Source of the DNA: Oxytricha trifallax
Taxonomy: Eukaryota > Ciliophora > Spirotrichea > Sporadotrichida > Oxytrichidae
DNA length: 64,000 bases
Direction: 5' to 3'
Assembly: GCA_000711775.1 (NCBI GenBank)
Contig: ARYC01017880.1
Span: 47,265 to 111,264 of the forward strand
The position numbers were made by a program, and so were the translations under genes. The notes beneath the pieces were generated by a model that was not told where the DNA came from, made no database searches, and was given only the letters and a program-made list of their open reading frames with translations. This document shows, in pieces, positions 1 to 12,174 of this stretch (position 1 is the first letter of the stretch; each line of letters opens with the position of its first letter).

Positions 1-729
1 CATTAAATTTGATTTATGTAATTCAATTTTTTAGTTTACTAAATAGTGAATATCAAGATTTTAAATCTCAAGTGTTATTTTTAGTTTTTCTGAATCAATC
101 ATATGTTATAGGTAAAACTGAATAAAAATAAATTTGAAAAAAATCAGAATACTGACCTTTATTTACTGCTATTTTAAACTTATACAATAAGGCCTACAAT
201 TGAAAAATAAATAAAAATTTTCGCACATTAATACTTGCTCAGTATAAAATGAGACAGGTACACAATTTAACATTGAATGGAGTGCGTTTTTTTTAAAGTA
301 TATTGATTATAAACGTAGTGATATATAACTAACAACTTATAAAGAAAATACAAAGAAATTCATTCAAATTGTGAACTCTCATTGTTGATACAGTTCTTTG
401 TAATCGCTTAGTTTGAAATTAATAAAATAAAAATCAAAAAACTATATAGAAATACTAATAATGCAGTGTGCTACGTTTACTAGTTTAGAAACTTTAATAG
501 TTGTAGTTCCAGATTAAATTGCTAACATTTTATAATAACACAAAATAAATAGATTAATTAATTTATAATTTCTCAAATTCTTTTGTAAATAATTCTTATG
601 ATTATTGGCGTGAAATTTTAATTTTTGGGCTGATTATTAAAACTATTTCACATTAATTTTCTCTATAAATTAATCCAATTAGAATGTGTTAAATTGGTTT
701 TTACCTAATTATATTTAATTTTAACCAAT
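1..729. other. AT-rich stretch without a gene; partial repeat copy
   Basis: I see no coding frame. About 590-730 resembles, in inverted orientation, 12000-12110 beside the large palindrome (shared stretches include ATTATTGGCGT and GGCTGATTATTAAAACTATT against GGCTAATTATTAAAACTATT). It is probably a partial copy of the same repeat family. Confidence 0.5.
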
Positions 730-1252
730 AAAAAATTAATTAAAAAAATTAAAATATTAGAAAATAGACGGGTTAAAGAAGGCGGGAAATAATGGAGTAA
801 GAGAAGCAATCAACCAATGGGAGACGGAAGTTGCTAGTGAATACAGATAAAAAAATATCATAGAGACAGTTGGAGCGCATAGCAACAGTATGCATTGGAA
901 AAGTTTTTTGATAGTTCAAAAACGAGTTCACAAAATTCGACATTCCAAAACCTGAATGTTCAAGGTTATAATAGAAAATTTATAGACTTGGACATATTTA
1001 CGGTCAAGCTTGACATTAGCCGACAGCTGGAATTCTACTAACCAGTGAGAGAAGTTAAAGGATGGGTGAAGAGGAATGAGAGATTCGCTGAAAAGCAGAG
1101 AACAAAGAGGAGAGAGCAAGTGATAAGCAACAAATTATAACTGAACTCGATGATTATATAGTCAAATATTTGGCTACAGAACGTCATGGGTATGAATTCA
1201 GAGCTGAAATAACACCAAATACTGAGAGAAATAGATAAATAGAACCCAGATT
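730..1252 (+). mobile_element. Left part of a LINE-like element, cut by TBE1
   Basis: This AT-moderate block runs up to the ATT target site of TBE1 and probably continues after it at 5358. Short plus-strand stretches read with TAA/TAG as Gln look coding (charged, Q-rich, for example EKQRTKRRERASDKQQ), but frames are broken. Assignment to the LINE rests on continuity across the TBE1 insertion, not on a recognised domain, so it is tentative. Confidence 0.4.
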
Positions 1253-1331
1253 CAAAACCCCAAAACCCCTTAGTGAGGTTTATAAGTGCTTTGATTTGTA
1301 GGGTATAGTTGGGGTCTTATTGGGGTAAGTA
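1253..1331 (+). repeat. TBE1 left terminal inverted repeat
   Basis: About 78 bp starting with two C4A4 units and continuing CTTAGTGAGGTTTATAAGTG. It is repeated inverted at 5280-5354 and, with changes, at the ends of the other TBE copies (12989, 30219, 35137, 44666). Confidence 0.9.
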
Positions 1332-1391
1332 GAGAAAACGCAAGTTTTATGTGAATTTAATTAATATTTAATGAGTATTAATGTGCTTTAT

Positions 1392-2840
1392 TCAAACAAA
1401 TTTTATCTGCTTATCTTTTTGGTATCTCTTGAACTTAGCTCTCTTCAATGTTTCAAGAATATCTTCTAATGATGATCTTGGATATGCTGGAGCTCTTACT
1501 ATGATCATCTCAACCATTTTCTTAATCTAAGTGCATACATCTTCTTGCTTTATATGTTTAACAGCCATGCTTATTGATTACTTTTCTTGCTTTGTTCCGA
1601 AGTACGACATACTTTCCATATCGCACTCTAAAATAATTGCTGCTACCGCCCAGACATCCCACTAAACAGAGCCATTAGTCCACTTCTCTCTTATTGGGAA
1701 GTACCCAGGTGTGCCTAGCACTTTAGCTAAAGTCACTATTTCTTACCTTATTGCTCTATTGAAATCAATGACTACTATTTCTAAAGGACAGAGATTTAGC
1801 ATTACATTTTCTGGCTTCAAATCTCTATGAACATACCCTAGATCATGCAGCTCTTTCACACCCTTGGTCATTTCCGTGAGTATCTCATTCAAGTCATCTG
1901 GGTATCTATTATGGTAGAGATAATCTCTTAGAGTCATTTCAAATTTCTTGAGTCGTAGTGCAATAAAACCATGTCCAAGAATAACTCCATCGAGTTTAAG
2001 CAAGTTCTTGCATTACCTTTTATGAGCCTCTCTTAGTATTATGTATTCATTGGCAAACTCATTTTGATACTGCTCGTTCCTAATAAGATATTTGAAAGGA
2101 TATACTTTATAAGCATACTCATCAACTACTATGAGTTTTGCCTTGTTAGGCACATCAATATGTAAATAGTTGTCAATGCAAAAACTGAGATCTACTGCAT
2201 TTAATGCAGGTATATACATAGCTCTCTCTTACAAGCATGCTATATATAATTCATTAGCTGGTTGGTTCATTGACTCAAAACGTTTCTGCTTCTTAAGTCT
2301 CTCTTCCTGCTCTCTTTAAGACTCTATAGTATTGGAATTTCTCTTGGCTGGTATAAGTTTTTATGTTTCTTTATCTTGCATTAAAAACTCACTTAAATGA
2401 TGTTTTTGAATGTGTCTTTTAACTTTAGCTGAGTGAGTGTAAGACTTCATGCAAGTCGTGCACTAATACCTGCCATCGACCTTTTCGTGCTTAAAATATA
2501 TCTTATCTCTCCCAGAGTGCATCTCTTTGATGTGCCTCTTCAAGCTCGAATCAGTTGAGAAGAAATTTTAGCATTCATGACATTAGAATTCTTTAATCTT
2601 TTCTAGTGGGAGATGTTCTTTTAACTCCTCAACATCTTCGATTAGCGTTTAAATACTTATCTCTGCTCTCTGCTTCCTGATATTTATTTCTAGAACAAAC
2701 ACCTCTGATTCAAACTCAAGAGCTTTAAGCTCTGGCTCCTTTTCAATGTATATGATCTCTGGCTTCTTAGTTTATCCAAAGTTTAGCTAAGATTATCCAC
2801 TGCCAAGAGAGACTGCTTTGCGATTTAAGTTAGCCGCCAT
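1392..2840 (-). CDS. TBE 57-kDa zinc-finger/protein-kinase protein
   Basis: Open from ATG at 2840 to TGA at 1392: 482 residues with many TAA/TAG read as Gln, matching the known TBE 57-kDa protein. Two C2H2 fingers lie near residues 85-145 (CHECQNFFSTDSSLKRH and CTTCMKSYTHSAKVKRH, each followed by a distal His). A kinase domain fills the second half: a VYP-preceded Lys (AYKVYPFK), the catalytic loop HRDLKPEN near residue 270, DFNRA in place of DFG, then GTPGYFP and WDVWA. The key Lys, HRD Asp and metal-binding Asp are present, so activity is possible. It faces the 22-kDa gene across a 566-bp spacer and is the best preserved kinase gene of the window. Its role in transposition is unknown. Confidence 0.9.
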
Positions 2841-3406
2841 GTTTAAATTCAAATTTAAATTTCTATTATAAAGCTCTAATAACCTCTCTAGTTATAGTAA
2901 CTTTGTATAGGAGTTGGTACTGCAACAACAATGGTTGATTCTTAGGCGTTAGACATCATATTTATACTAAGTTTATAACTATAAATTTTCTAAATTCATG
3001 CTTAATATTTTTAATTTTGGTACCAACTTAGAAAAAATTCAGGTTGGTACTGGTACCAATTAGGTTTTGAACCATTTTGGAACTTTTCCATTAAAACCTC
3101 ATTAGTTTAAAACTAGGTACTAATTAAGTTTTGGTACTATTAAATTGGTACCAATTAAAATTAAACGAATTTAGTACCAGTACTAATTAAATTTAAACAA
3201 ATTTAGTACTAATTTAATGGAACTAAATTGATAAAAATGGAGCTCCATCACTGCAGTTTGTTACAGCTTCTGCAAACTTTCTCCACGTATCTTTGCAGGG
3301 TTGACCTCCTATAAGATGCCCATATTTAATAGTAAGATTTTAAACAATAGGATCCAGAAGTCTATAAGTTATAATTTGAAATTCATTAATAGGAAGAGGA
3401 ACAAAG
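2841..3406. promoter_or_regulatory. Bidirectional spacer between kinase and 22-kDa genes
   Basis: No gene. It separates two divergently transcribed genes and is dense in GTAC-centred motifs (GGTACC, TTAGTACCAGTACTAATT) between 3020 and 3230. 3300-3336 contains a block starting GTTGACCTCCTATAAGATGC that recurs almost unchanged at 32215-32250 in front of the 22-kDa gene of TBE2. Likely a shared promoter or 5-prime UTR element; function is inferred. Confidence 0.5.
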
Positions 3407-4190
3407 ATGGAATCACACAATGATCAAATGAAAAGAGTCGAGGCTCAAGAAATGATATCAAGATTCAGAAGTAAGGAAGATCTCTATCGATACCTAACTT
3501 TACATGGTAAGATAACTCGATGATTATTAACATATTAAACAGTTGGTTTAATCCTTCCTACGATGGAAGGTACCAAAATTTCATTCTTGAAAGCAATACT
3601 TTGTGAGGAGAAGAAAGCTTTTAAAAATAAAGAGATTAAACTAATCGAAATTCCCAACTACCCTGACATTTCAGTCACTAATCTTTATGAGGATGCCATG
3701 TAAGATGAGGAAGTGGTAGTTTACCTTCCTACCAAGAAACAACTCTCTAATAAACTCCCAGAGAGGAACTTCTTCTTTGGTGCTCTTGGTACAATAAAAG
3801 AGGATTATCTCAGAGAAATTATTGAAGAAGCACATAAGAAACGATATTCTATTTCTCCTGAAGACTAGAAGAAGCAAGGCTTCTAATAAGCTCAGCTTGG
3901 CTAGAGGAACTTAAGAAGCATCCTTATCTTTCAAGTAAGCTTTGACAAATAACTTTGTAGGAAAATCTGGCACTGCTATATATCTTATGAAAGAGCATGG
4001 TTCATAGAGAGAGAAAGTCACAGAAAATTCATGAAGTGAGCAAGAGACTTTATAAAGATGTTTAAAAGCCAGATGAAATGAACATAGATGCAGGAGCTGG
4101 CACAAAAAGAAGAAATATGGGCCCAAGCAAGCCATAAGAAGAGGAGAAGAAAGAGAAGCCAAACCCATTCATGGCCAGTTTAATATGTGA
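3407..4190 (+). pseudogene. TBE 22-kDa protein gene, decayed copy
   Basis: Starts MESHNDQMKRVEAQEM and aligns along its length with the copies at 32322 and 42559 (shared FRSKEDL.RYL, PTMEGTKISFL.AILCEEKKA, IPNYP.ISVTNLY). One TGA lies in frame near 3520 and at least one frameshift near 3935, after the conserved KKHPYLSSK stretch, is needed to reach the conserved end (DEMNIDAGAGTKRR, basic-acidic tail) near 4180. The family has no recognised domain; it is one of the three standard TBE genes. Divergent from the kinase and convergent with the transposase gene. Confidence 0.8.
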
Positions 4191-4196
4191 ATATAT

Positions 4197-5260
4197 TCAT
4201 TCGTTTAAATCTAAAACTTATTTATAAACATTCATTCTTCCCTTTCTCGCACAAATTGTTGTCATATCTACGCACACTCTCTTAAAGCTGCTTTGAATCA
4301 AGTCTACTGTATCGATGGGCAAGTCATGCATAAGATGATACAGCAGAAGCTTCTTGTAGTGAGTCTTTATTTAACTCCAGTAGAATTCTATTCCATTAAA
4401 TTAAGGACTATAAGGAACGTTGTATACAGGAGTTATGTTTAGGTCTTCATAAGCTTTCTTAGACTCCTTAGTCTTATGAACTGATAGGTTATCAACAAAC
4501 AGGATGATCTCTTGGTTGCTATACTTCCCTCTGAGCTTATGTAGGAACTCTATATACTACTCTCGCTTAATAGAGCAAGGGTGAATAACATAACTCTCTA
4601 AGCCTGAATCTTCACTTATACCAGCTAAAATTGCATGAGTGACTACCTTTACTTTTTAGTCATAAACTTCTATGTTATCATACTTCTTGTACCATGACTT
4701 ATTAATAAAAGTGTTGAACGTAAACACAGCTTCATCCGCATGTATGAACTTGATGTTATTATCAATAGCTATCTGCATTTAATCATATATATAGTTTAAA
4801 TTATTACTATAAAATGGCACTGAAAAATCAATCACTCTCTTAACTCTGTTGACAGTCTTGAAAGTAATACCATTTCGTCTATAAATATTGGCTATAGTCT
4901 AAAGAGAGATACGCATGTCTGGAAACTTGCGATGAAACATGACAGCTCGTTAGTCAAGAGGAAAGTGAGCCCAATACTTTAATGTCTTAAAGTCACAGAG
5001 ATAGTCAATATGGACCTGTGAGAACTTTTATTTTCTTGCAGGATGTTTTCAAGAGCCTGAGTTATAATGTTAAACAGCTAACAAGCAATGATACCTAACG
5101 GTTGGGCACTCTTGTGTAGGAGTCTTGCTATGGCTGTATAATTCAACACTGGTTTGACTTAGTCTATATTAAAACTTGTACCATACCGAAGCTTAAGCAG
5201 TAAATCTAAATATTACTCATCATAAATAGACCCTAGATTTCGCTAATTTCTATTTCTCAT
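4197..5260 (-). CDS. TBE 42-kDa DDE transposase, one frameshift
   Basis: Start ATG at 5260 and TGA at 4197, about 355 residues, the usual TBE transposase size. The catalytic triad is visible: Asp in FIHADEAVF, Asp in LFVDNLSVHKT and Glu in PQFNGIEFYWS, with 34 residues between the second Asp and the Glu by my count, as in the Tc1/mariner-IS630 superfamily. The frame changes once near 5020-5035, between KSS and HIDYLCDFKTLKYW; total length is not a multiple of three. This may be decay or a sequencing error. Shortened or interrupted copies are at 13090, 15760, 33020 and 40310. Confidence 0.88.
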
Positions 5261-5279
5261 TTTGCAAATTGGCCTAATT

Positions 5280-5354
5280 TCTCTACTAACCCCAATAAGA
5301 CCCCAACTATACCCTACAAATCAAAGCACTTATAAACCTCACTAAGGGGTTTTG
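5280..5354 (-). repeat. TBE1 right terminal inverted repeat
   Basis: Inverted match to 1253-1331. It ends GGGGTTTTG and lacks the outer C4A4 unit of the left end. Confidence 0.9.
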
Positions 5355-5357
5355 ATT

Positions 5358-8165
5358 ACATAGGTCTAGTAAAAACTAGACTTTAGAGATTAATTGCTAT
5401 AAACAGCAAGAACATAGCTCAAACTCAACTGGCAAGAAACAGAGGTATACTAGCACTAAGCAATGGCAAATATGAGATGAGAAAAATTAATACGCTAAAA
5501 CAAAAAATTACATGGACTATCCTGAACGTGGGAGGCTTCCCACTACAATTAATAACAACATAAATCCTACCATATTGGAACGAAGAAGTAAAGGAGTTGC
5601 AAAACAAACTGATTTTTATTATCATATCATTAAAAAAAATGGCAGAGACAGAGAATAATAGTTATGGGGAACTTCAACTTCAACATTATAGAATTGGGAA
5701 AAAGATAGAACAAAGAGGGCCTCAAAGAATCTATACCAGAAGGAGTGGTGACTCACACTTGAAGAAACCAATTGGATCAAACATTCTAAAACGTGGAAAC
5801 AGTCAGCTGGGAAACTAGCCAGCTCTATCAAACTTATCTCAGCTAATCTAAGAATAAAATACCAAGAAAGTGGTTTTAAGCGATCAGACAAAGAGAGAAC
5901 AATATGAATATCAGATGTAAGAAAACAATGCTGGAAAACATTTATAGATGAAGGAAGGGAGATGACAGAAGAAGACCTGAATCAGCCGATACATAAATGC
6001 TTCGAAAATAAAATCGGGAAGTAATTCAAAGGAAAGAATTGGTATAAACAGCCGCTCGAGTGGGCAATAAAAAGCAATGGAACAGCAGCTAGAAACATTA
6101 ATCAAGACACAAAAACAAAATGGAAGGAAGCAATGAGAGACAAAGAATAATGCTTAGATAGTAACGATGTTAGAGGCTTCTTATTTTACTTAGTAAATAG
6201 GTTGATTAAGAGTTAAAAACAAGCTCACCCAATAAAAGGACTGACGATAAAGACGAAAGAATTGAAATAGGAGAACAAACAAAAAGGGCAAGTCATAAAA
6301 TACTTTAGTGAACTATTCCGGGACAATCGAGAAATAAAGGAAAAAGAGAGAAATAGGTAGGACACGGTGATGATTGATGAACAAGAGAAAAAAATTGTGT
6401 AATGAACCCGATGTGGAGCAAAGTATAAAAGAGTGCAACTTCAACAGAGCTATAGGTCCGGACGGATTTGATGTGAAGATGGTAAATAAGTCTAAAAACA
6501 TCTCAAAAACGGTGAACAATAAAAAACCAATCAATGGCTAAACATAGGCTTTATTCCGCAATATATTAAAGAAGGGAGACTGATACTATTAAGTAAGGAA
6601 CAAAAAGAATCTTACCCAGAGATCAACAATACTAGACCTATTATGGTTATTTCTTATTTAGTAAAAATAGTAGAAAAAATAATAATCAACAAAATAAATG
6701 AAGGAAAAAGTGGGTTATTATAAACGGGTAAATACTAAAATGGATTTAAAGAAAACAAGAGTATCCACATAAACCTAATTAGAATGCTGAAACACATAAA
6801 GAACTCTATAAAGAAGAGCAATTTGAGAGAGGTCTACCAACTGGTGGACCTTCAGAAGGCATATTGCTCAGTCTGGAAAGTCAAATTGATGTAGATTCTA
6901 CAAGACAGGATTGTTAGTTAGAAAGACGCTAAATGCGTAAAACTAATTTAGTAGCTCTAGACAAACAACAAAATTATATATGAGGGAGAAGAAATAGTTA
7001 CAGAACAGGGAGTAGCGCAGGGAAGCAGACTTTTACCAATGCTATATAACATTTACCTACAAGATGCACTATTTTCATAGCAAGAACTAATGTCACTAAT
7101 AAAATATGGCAAAATAATTGCATTTGCCGGCGACATCCTAATAAATGTTAAACACCCTGAATAATTCAAAAGGGTCATTAACAGCTTCAGAGAAATTAAG
7201 AAGTCTCATAACCTGAAACTAAACACAAAGAAAACTGTTTATTTAGCGATGCAAATAGCTATGAACAGGAGTTCCAAATAGAAGGAATAAATAATGTGCA
7301 GGAAGCAAAGTATTTGGGACTAAAAATTTGCTTAAACACACAAGAACTACTTAAGAATACTTGGAAGGAGATGAAGAGGAAAACTTAAATGTATAGGAGA
7401 TTGACCAGCTCGAGAAGTCCAACAGCGAGTGACACCATCATGACAGCATAAATTAGATCTCTGATTATATACACCCCACTTATAGCGGCAAAATTCACTA
7501 AAACTAAGGAGGTTAAGAAAATGGAATTTTAACTTAAGAAATTAGCATTCAGAACGTCCATAATATTCCTAACATAATTCTTAGAAATGTAACAGAGCTG
7601 AAAGATGCGAACACCAGCGAAATTATTAGAGATATGGTTCTGAATAACATGAAAAAGATTAATTTAAAAATCGAATAGCTTATCAAACCAAAGTAAGTTA
7701 ATGAGTGATAAAAGAGCAGGAAAAAGACCTAAATAAAAGGGAAAAAATATTCATAAAAAAAGATTGTTAAAAACATCATGATGGCGATAAGCTAGGGAAG
7801 GATTATAGCTAACTAAGGCATCCAACACAACTGTATTATTCAACATTGTTTGTAGACGCGAATCACATGAGGACTTGCAATCTAATAAACACAAGCAAAC
7901 AGATTATCAAAGCGACTAAGGTAGAATAGGATAGTTGACATGAAAAAATCAGAATAGGTAGAGATAATTAGGATAAGGAAGTTAGAGATGCACGAATACT
8001 ACTAACCAGTGAAAAAATATTCAGGATAAGTATTTCAACAAAATAAAGTAGGAATTTAACGAACAGAAACTAAACAAAACTAAAGAAATTTAGACATCTG
8101 AAAGTATCGACAAAAAAAGCATAATTATACAGATTAAGAGAGCTTGCAGTCTTAATCATTTAGTT
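5358..8165 (+). mobile_element. LINE-like retroelement body, decayed
   Basis: Continues directly after the right ATT of TBE1. Plus-strand reading in shifting frames gives a Q- and K-rich protein with a reverse transcriptase core (separate entry) followed to about 8150 by basic sequence. No clear poly(A) tail or target duplication was found, so the ends are approximate. Apurinic endonuclease motifs were not recognised upstream. Confidence 0.7.
6425..7330 (+). pseudogene. Reverse transcriptase domain of the LINE-like element
   Basis: Landmarks in order: FNRAIGPDGFDVKMV (6435 on; the A-IGPDG motif of LINE reverse transcriptases), GRLILLSKEQKESYPEINN followed by TRPIMVISYLVKIVEKII (motifs 1-2), QLVDLQKAYCSVW (motif A; the Asp before LQKAY), EQGVAQGSRLLPMLYNIYL (motif B), IIAFAGDILINV (motif C, FAGD where FADD or YADD is usual) and KLNTKKT (motif D). 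At least three frameshifts and the altered catalytic motif C make it inactive. Family knowledge suggests a non-LTR element that used target-primed reverse transcription. Confidence 0.85.
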
Positions 8166-8232
8166 TTTAAATTCATAATTTTAACATAACTAAAGTTACT
8201 GAATGACTGACTAAAATTAACTTTTGGTATTG

Positions 8233-9215
8233 ACATCAATCGCTCACAGCGAAGTCAATCACTCAACACCGACGTCAATCGCTCACCCTGACGTCAATTA
8301 TTCACCAGTGTTTATATATGGTAAAATTATAAATAGCACAAGTATGGTTTTAGGGGCGCTACCCATTTAAGAGTCCCAGTGGTTGAAACCCCTGGTTTGA
8401 TACCAAATCAAAATATTTAAGAGTAGGGATCAAGTGGGTTGCAAGGAAATTTTCCACCTACCTTTCTTCAGATTATATCCTTTACGACTTCCATGAGGAT
8501 ACTAAAGTCTACATGTTTCCTTTTCAAGAGAATACCTATATCTTATTTTTCAAATTTTAAATAAGAGTGCGTACTTTATCAGGTTCTTAGTTTTATGAGT
8601 ACCAAATCGCTTTTTACATTTGGATTTCTTTTTAGTTCATATTGATGGATAACTTAATTTTTAGGTTGAAAAGGAAAAGATTTAAGCATGATATGGTTGT
8701 TAAGCAAAAAGAGGTGTTTCTTGATTTTAGGTATTGTTTTTGGTTTGGAGTGCTAAGTTAATTGATTAACCTCATCTTGCTCCCGAGATAGTGTTTATTT
8801 GGCTGATTCTTCTTTTAGAATTATGGCATCTGGACAAATTGTTGATTGAGTTGAGGCTCATATTGTGTTATCTTCATTTTACTCCATAGTCTAGTATCTT
8901 ATCAAATTTGTTGAAGTAATATAAGTTATTATCATCAATTATAATGAGTAGGAACGAGATGTCTAACTTAATTAAGAAGATTTTAATTTTATGCTTCAGT
9001 CAGAATTTCAGTTCGTCGGAAAGGTATCGATCTGTGACGGTTTTTCTTGTAAAGACTACAAATCTTATAAAGGAGCCTTTCAATCTACTTAATCCCAGCT
9101 CTTAGCACCCATACAACCTTGCTTGAAACTTTAAGTTTGCTATGCACAATTTTACCATACATTAACAATGGTGAGTAATTGAAGTCGGTAATTGAAATCG
9201 TCGGTGAGTAATTGA
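8233..9215. mobile_element. About 1-kb element with repeated GTCAAT-type inverted ends
   Basis: The left end (8233-8330) holds tandem units GTCAATCGCTCACC/GTCAATCACTCAAC, and the right end (9140-9215) holds the inverted counterparts GGTGAGTAATTGAAGTC; both are bordered internally by TATGGTAAAATT or its complement. The interior is less AT-rich than its surroundings and has no convincing gene. A GGTTGAAACCC box near 8390 resembles a Pol III B box but no tRNA fold was found. Confidence 0.55.
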
Positions 9216-10727
9216 CGAAAATACCCTTAATTTTTAATCTTATTGTTCTTAACTCCAATTTTTGCTTCTTGAATGATCTATGGAGTTCTACTCATTTTCT
9301 TTTAAACTAAATTGAGAGAAACTATATATATTTATAAATTATTGCAATTAAAATTTAATTTAAATGAACAAAAAAATGTTGGTTTGAATTGCTTTATCTG
9401 ATGTCTATATTTTTATCTAATTGATTCTCTTAAATTTAATTATTAGTAATCCTCTTAACTAGTTTTTCACTGTTAATTTGGTTTTACTATCAAAGTGCTG
9501 CTTTATCAATATTTTATTTAGTCTTTGCTTATAAATAAAAAGAATACTAATAAGAAAAGCTTAAAATTTAGATATTCAAAAATATTATATTTGTACTTCA
9601 TATCATTATTAGCATTAAATTAGTTTATTATAAATTTATTATATTCATTTGTTTGAAATCAATTTTTTAAGAAAATAAATTAAACCTTAGCATAAATTAA
9701 TACATGTTTATCAAGAACATGAAGAATTTCTTTTTGAATCTTATTAATAAAAAGGATTTTATTTTCAGTATAATTTTCTAATTTACATTATACTTTCGCA
9801 TTAGAGTTGAGTATGATATATCTTACTATTAGTTATATGTCTTAATTGCTTTTTCGCTTATAATTATTTAAGTTTTCTGATTTTATATATTAACATTTTT
9901 ATAGCAATATATAAATTTTATTTTTACATATGGTTAGAATAGGGATAATAGATGAGAATATAAAAGAATTATAAATAAAAACCTAATAAAGTTTTATTTC
10001 TTAGTTCGATTTAAATTAGATTTTGGTTCTTTAAACAATTTTTACTAGCCAGCTTTTTAATTTGATAATGTAGAGAACTAATTCAATTTATCCATTTAAA
10101 TACTATATGTGAGATTTCCTTGAAGTTAATTAGATAAATGGCTTGGTAAATTATTATCTACCGTTCGTTTTCCAATTGAGAAGGTATCTTAGTTTTTTAT
10201 TTTAATTTTAGAATCTATCTTATTTTGACTATCTTATTTGATCAGTCTACAAACTTAGTTACAACTTTAAAGTATTTATGATTTATGAATTATAATATTA
10301 AGTATTTTAACGCTTATGTTTCACTTGGCAAAAATGCTTTAGTGATCCTCTTTTTTCCTTTAACTATTATTCTAAAAAAAGCCTCCCATCTATATTTGTT
10401 CGATTTTAATACACACTCAAATAACTTTTATTCAATTAATCTTTGTAAATTGTTGAACTTTTTTTAATGAATTTCATCTATTTAATCTTTCTTGCCTATA
10501 TATATATATATACTTTATAGAGATTTTTAAAGGGAGATAGACTCTCAGTTGTCACTTTATAATTCGTTTAGTAAAATCGCATGAATTTAGTGTCATTGAA
10601 ATAGATGGTCTTCAATAATGATGAATCGTTTTGATCAGAATGGACAATATTTTACTATATATCTTTGGTTTTAAATTAACATTTAAGATATAAAAATTTA
10701 GAAAATAAAAATAAATTAAAGGAAATT
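9216..10727. other. AT-rich stretch without a gene
   Basis: No convincing coding frame. 9230-9290 resembles one end of the repeat that frames the palindrome at 10728-12174 (CTTATTGTTCTTAACTCC, then ATCTATGGAGT). A short TA microsatellite lies near 10497-10512. Confidence 0.5.
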
Positions 10728-12174
10728 AAAACCCCATAGATCAATTAAGAAGCGAGAATTGTAGTTAAGAACAATTAGATTTGAAATTAATTATAATTGG
10801 CTAATTAGAAAAATTTGTTGAATCGGTCAATTTATAGAAATCTAAATATTCAAACTCATAAAACCGTGATATATAATATTTTCAATTTATTGTTATAATG
10901 TTTAATAAAATCATCATGAAATTTAATCATGATATTGATAATTTCTATATTCTCGATATTCATACAACACTATTGTTAGTATGAGCTGATTATGTTGTAA
11001 TAATGCTCTAAGTCTTTAATATTTATATTTTCTGTACATTTTTATTGTTATAAGTTTGATAATATTCTCAATCTAAATTTTGGTGAGCTACCATGAAAAA
11101 GTTGATCGTGGTAGCTCGCCATTTTTGTTATATTTAGATTTTTGACTATGTTTAAATTTAATTATTTCGAATTTTGTAAATACTTAATTAACTTAAATAA
11201 AGTTTCTAATCATTCCTTTTCGAGAAGTTTACTTTAAAATATAGACTATGGTATATAATAGGATAAAAAACAATATTATTTCTGTTACTAAGCATAATAA
11301 TGCACTTTCATTTTTTATAAATGAACTTCTATTATTTAAAATCAAATAATTTAGCTTAGTTATTTATTTTTAATCCAATTAAATTTAAATAATTAAAAAT
11401 ACTGTATTTTAATTTGGTGCTTTTACTATGCATAATTGCATAGTTAATTAATTAAATAATAGAAGTTCATTTATAAAAAATGAAAGTGCATTATTATGCT
11501 TAGTAACAGAAATAATATTGTTTTTTATCCTATTATATACCATAGTCTATATTTTAAAGTAAACTTCTCGAAAAGGAATGATTAGAAACTTTATTTAAGT
11601 TAATTAAGTATTTACAAAATTCGAAATAATTAAATTTAAACATAGTCAAAAATCTAAATATAACAAAAATGGCGAGCTACCACGATCAACTTTTTCATGG
11701 TAGCTCACCAAAATTTAGATTGAGAATATTATCAAACTTATAACAATAAAAATGTACAGAAAATATAAATATTAAAGACTTAGAGCATTATTACAACATA
11801 ATCAGCTCATACTAACAATAGTGTTGTATGAATATCGAGAATATAGAAATTATCAATATCATGATTAAATTTCATGATGATTTTATTAAACATTATAACA
11901 ATAAATTGAAAATATTATATATCACGGTTTTATGAGTTTGAATATTTAGATTTCTATAAATTGACCGATTCAACAAATTTTTCTAAATATTATAAATAAT
12001 TAGGCTAAAATCAAATATACTCACTCTGATTGGATTACTTTATAAAGACAATTAATCGAGCCAATAGTTTTAATAATTAGCCAAACATTAAAATTATACG
12101 CCAATAATAATTAATTCTTAATTTAATTGTTCTTAACCCCTATTCTCATGTCTTAATTGATCAATGGGGTTTTA
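10728..12174. repeat. Large palindromic (foldback) element, 1.45 kb
   Basis: Arms of about 530 bp (10809-11338 and 11453-11985) are near-perfect inverted copies around a loop of about 114 bp. Outside them AAAACCCCATAGATCAATTA (10728 on) is matched inverted at about 12150-12174 with several changes and an extra stretch on the right. Each arm contains a hairpin (GGTGAGCTACCA with TGGTAGCTCGCC). No open frame. The near identity of the arms suggests recent origin or ongoing correction. Confidence 0.85.

Larger units (their letters stand above)
1253..5354. mobile_element. TBE1: complete telomere-bearing element, 4.1 kb
   Basis: A full-length TBE. The left end begins CAAAACCCCAAAACCCC and the right end is its inverted copy, shortened to one C4A4 unit. 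The ends are flanked by ATT on both sides (1250-1252 and 5355-5357), the ANT-type 3-bp duplication known for TBEs. Gene order is kinase (-), 22-kDa (+), transposase (-), the known TBE layout. It sits inside a LINE-like element. The kinase frame is open over its whole length; the other two genes carry lesions, so the copy is fairly young but probably not autonomous. Confidence 0.93.

Noticed and set aside
928-1119. Minus-strand 63-codon ORF, and 5425-6534 minus-strand ORFs
   Set aside because: Opposite to the Gln-code reading of the LINE-like element; no supporting features.
8233-8330. CRISPR-like array of GTCAAT units
   Set aside because: Few imperfect short units without spacers of even length; eukaryotic germline context; explained as terminal repeats.
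8340-8420. tRNA or tRNA-derived SINE from the GGTTGAAACCC box
   Set aside because: No A box at the right distance and no cloverleaf; kept only as a remark.
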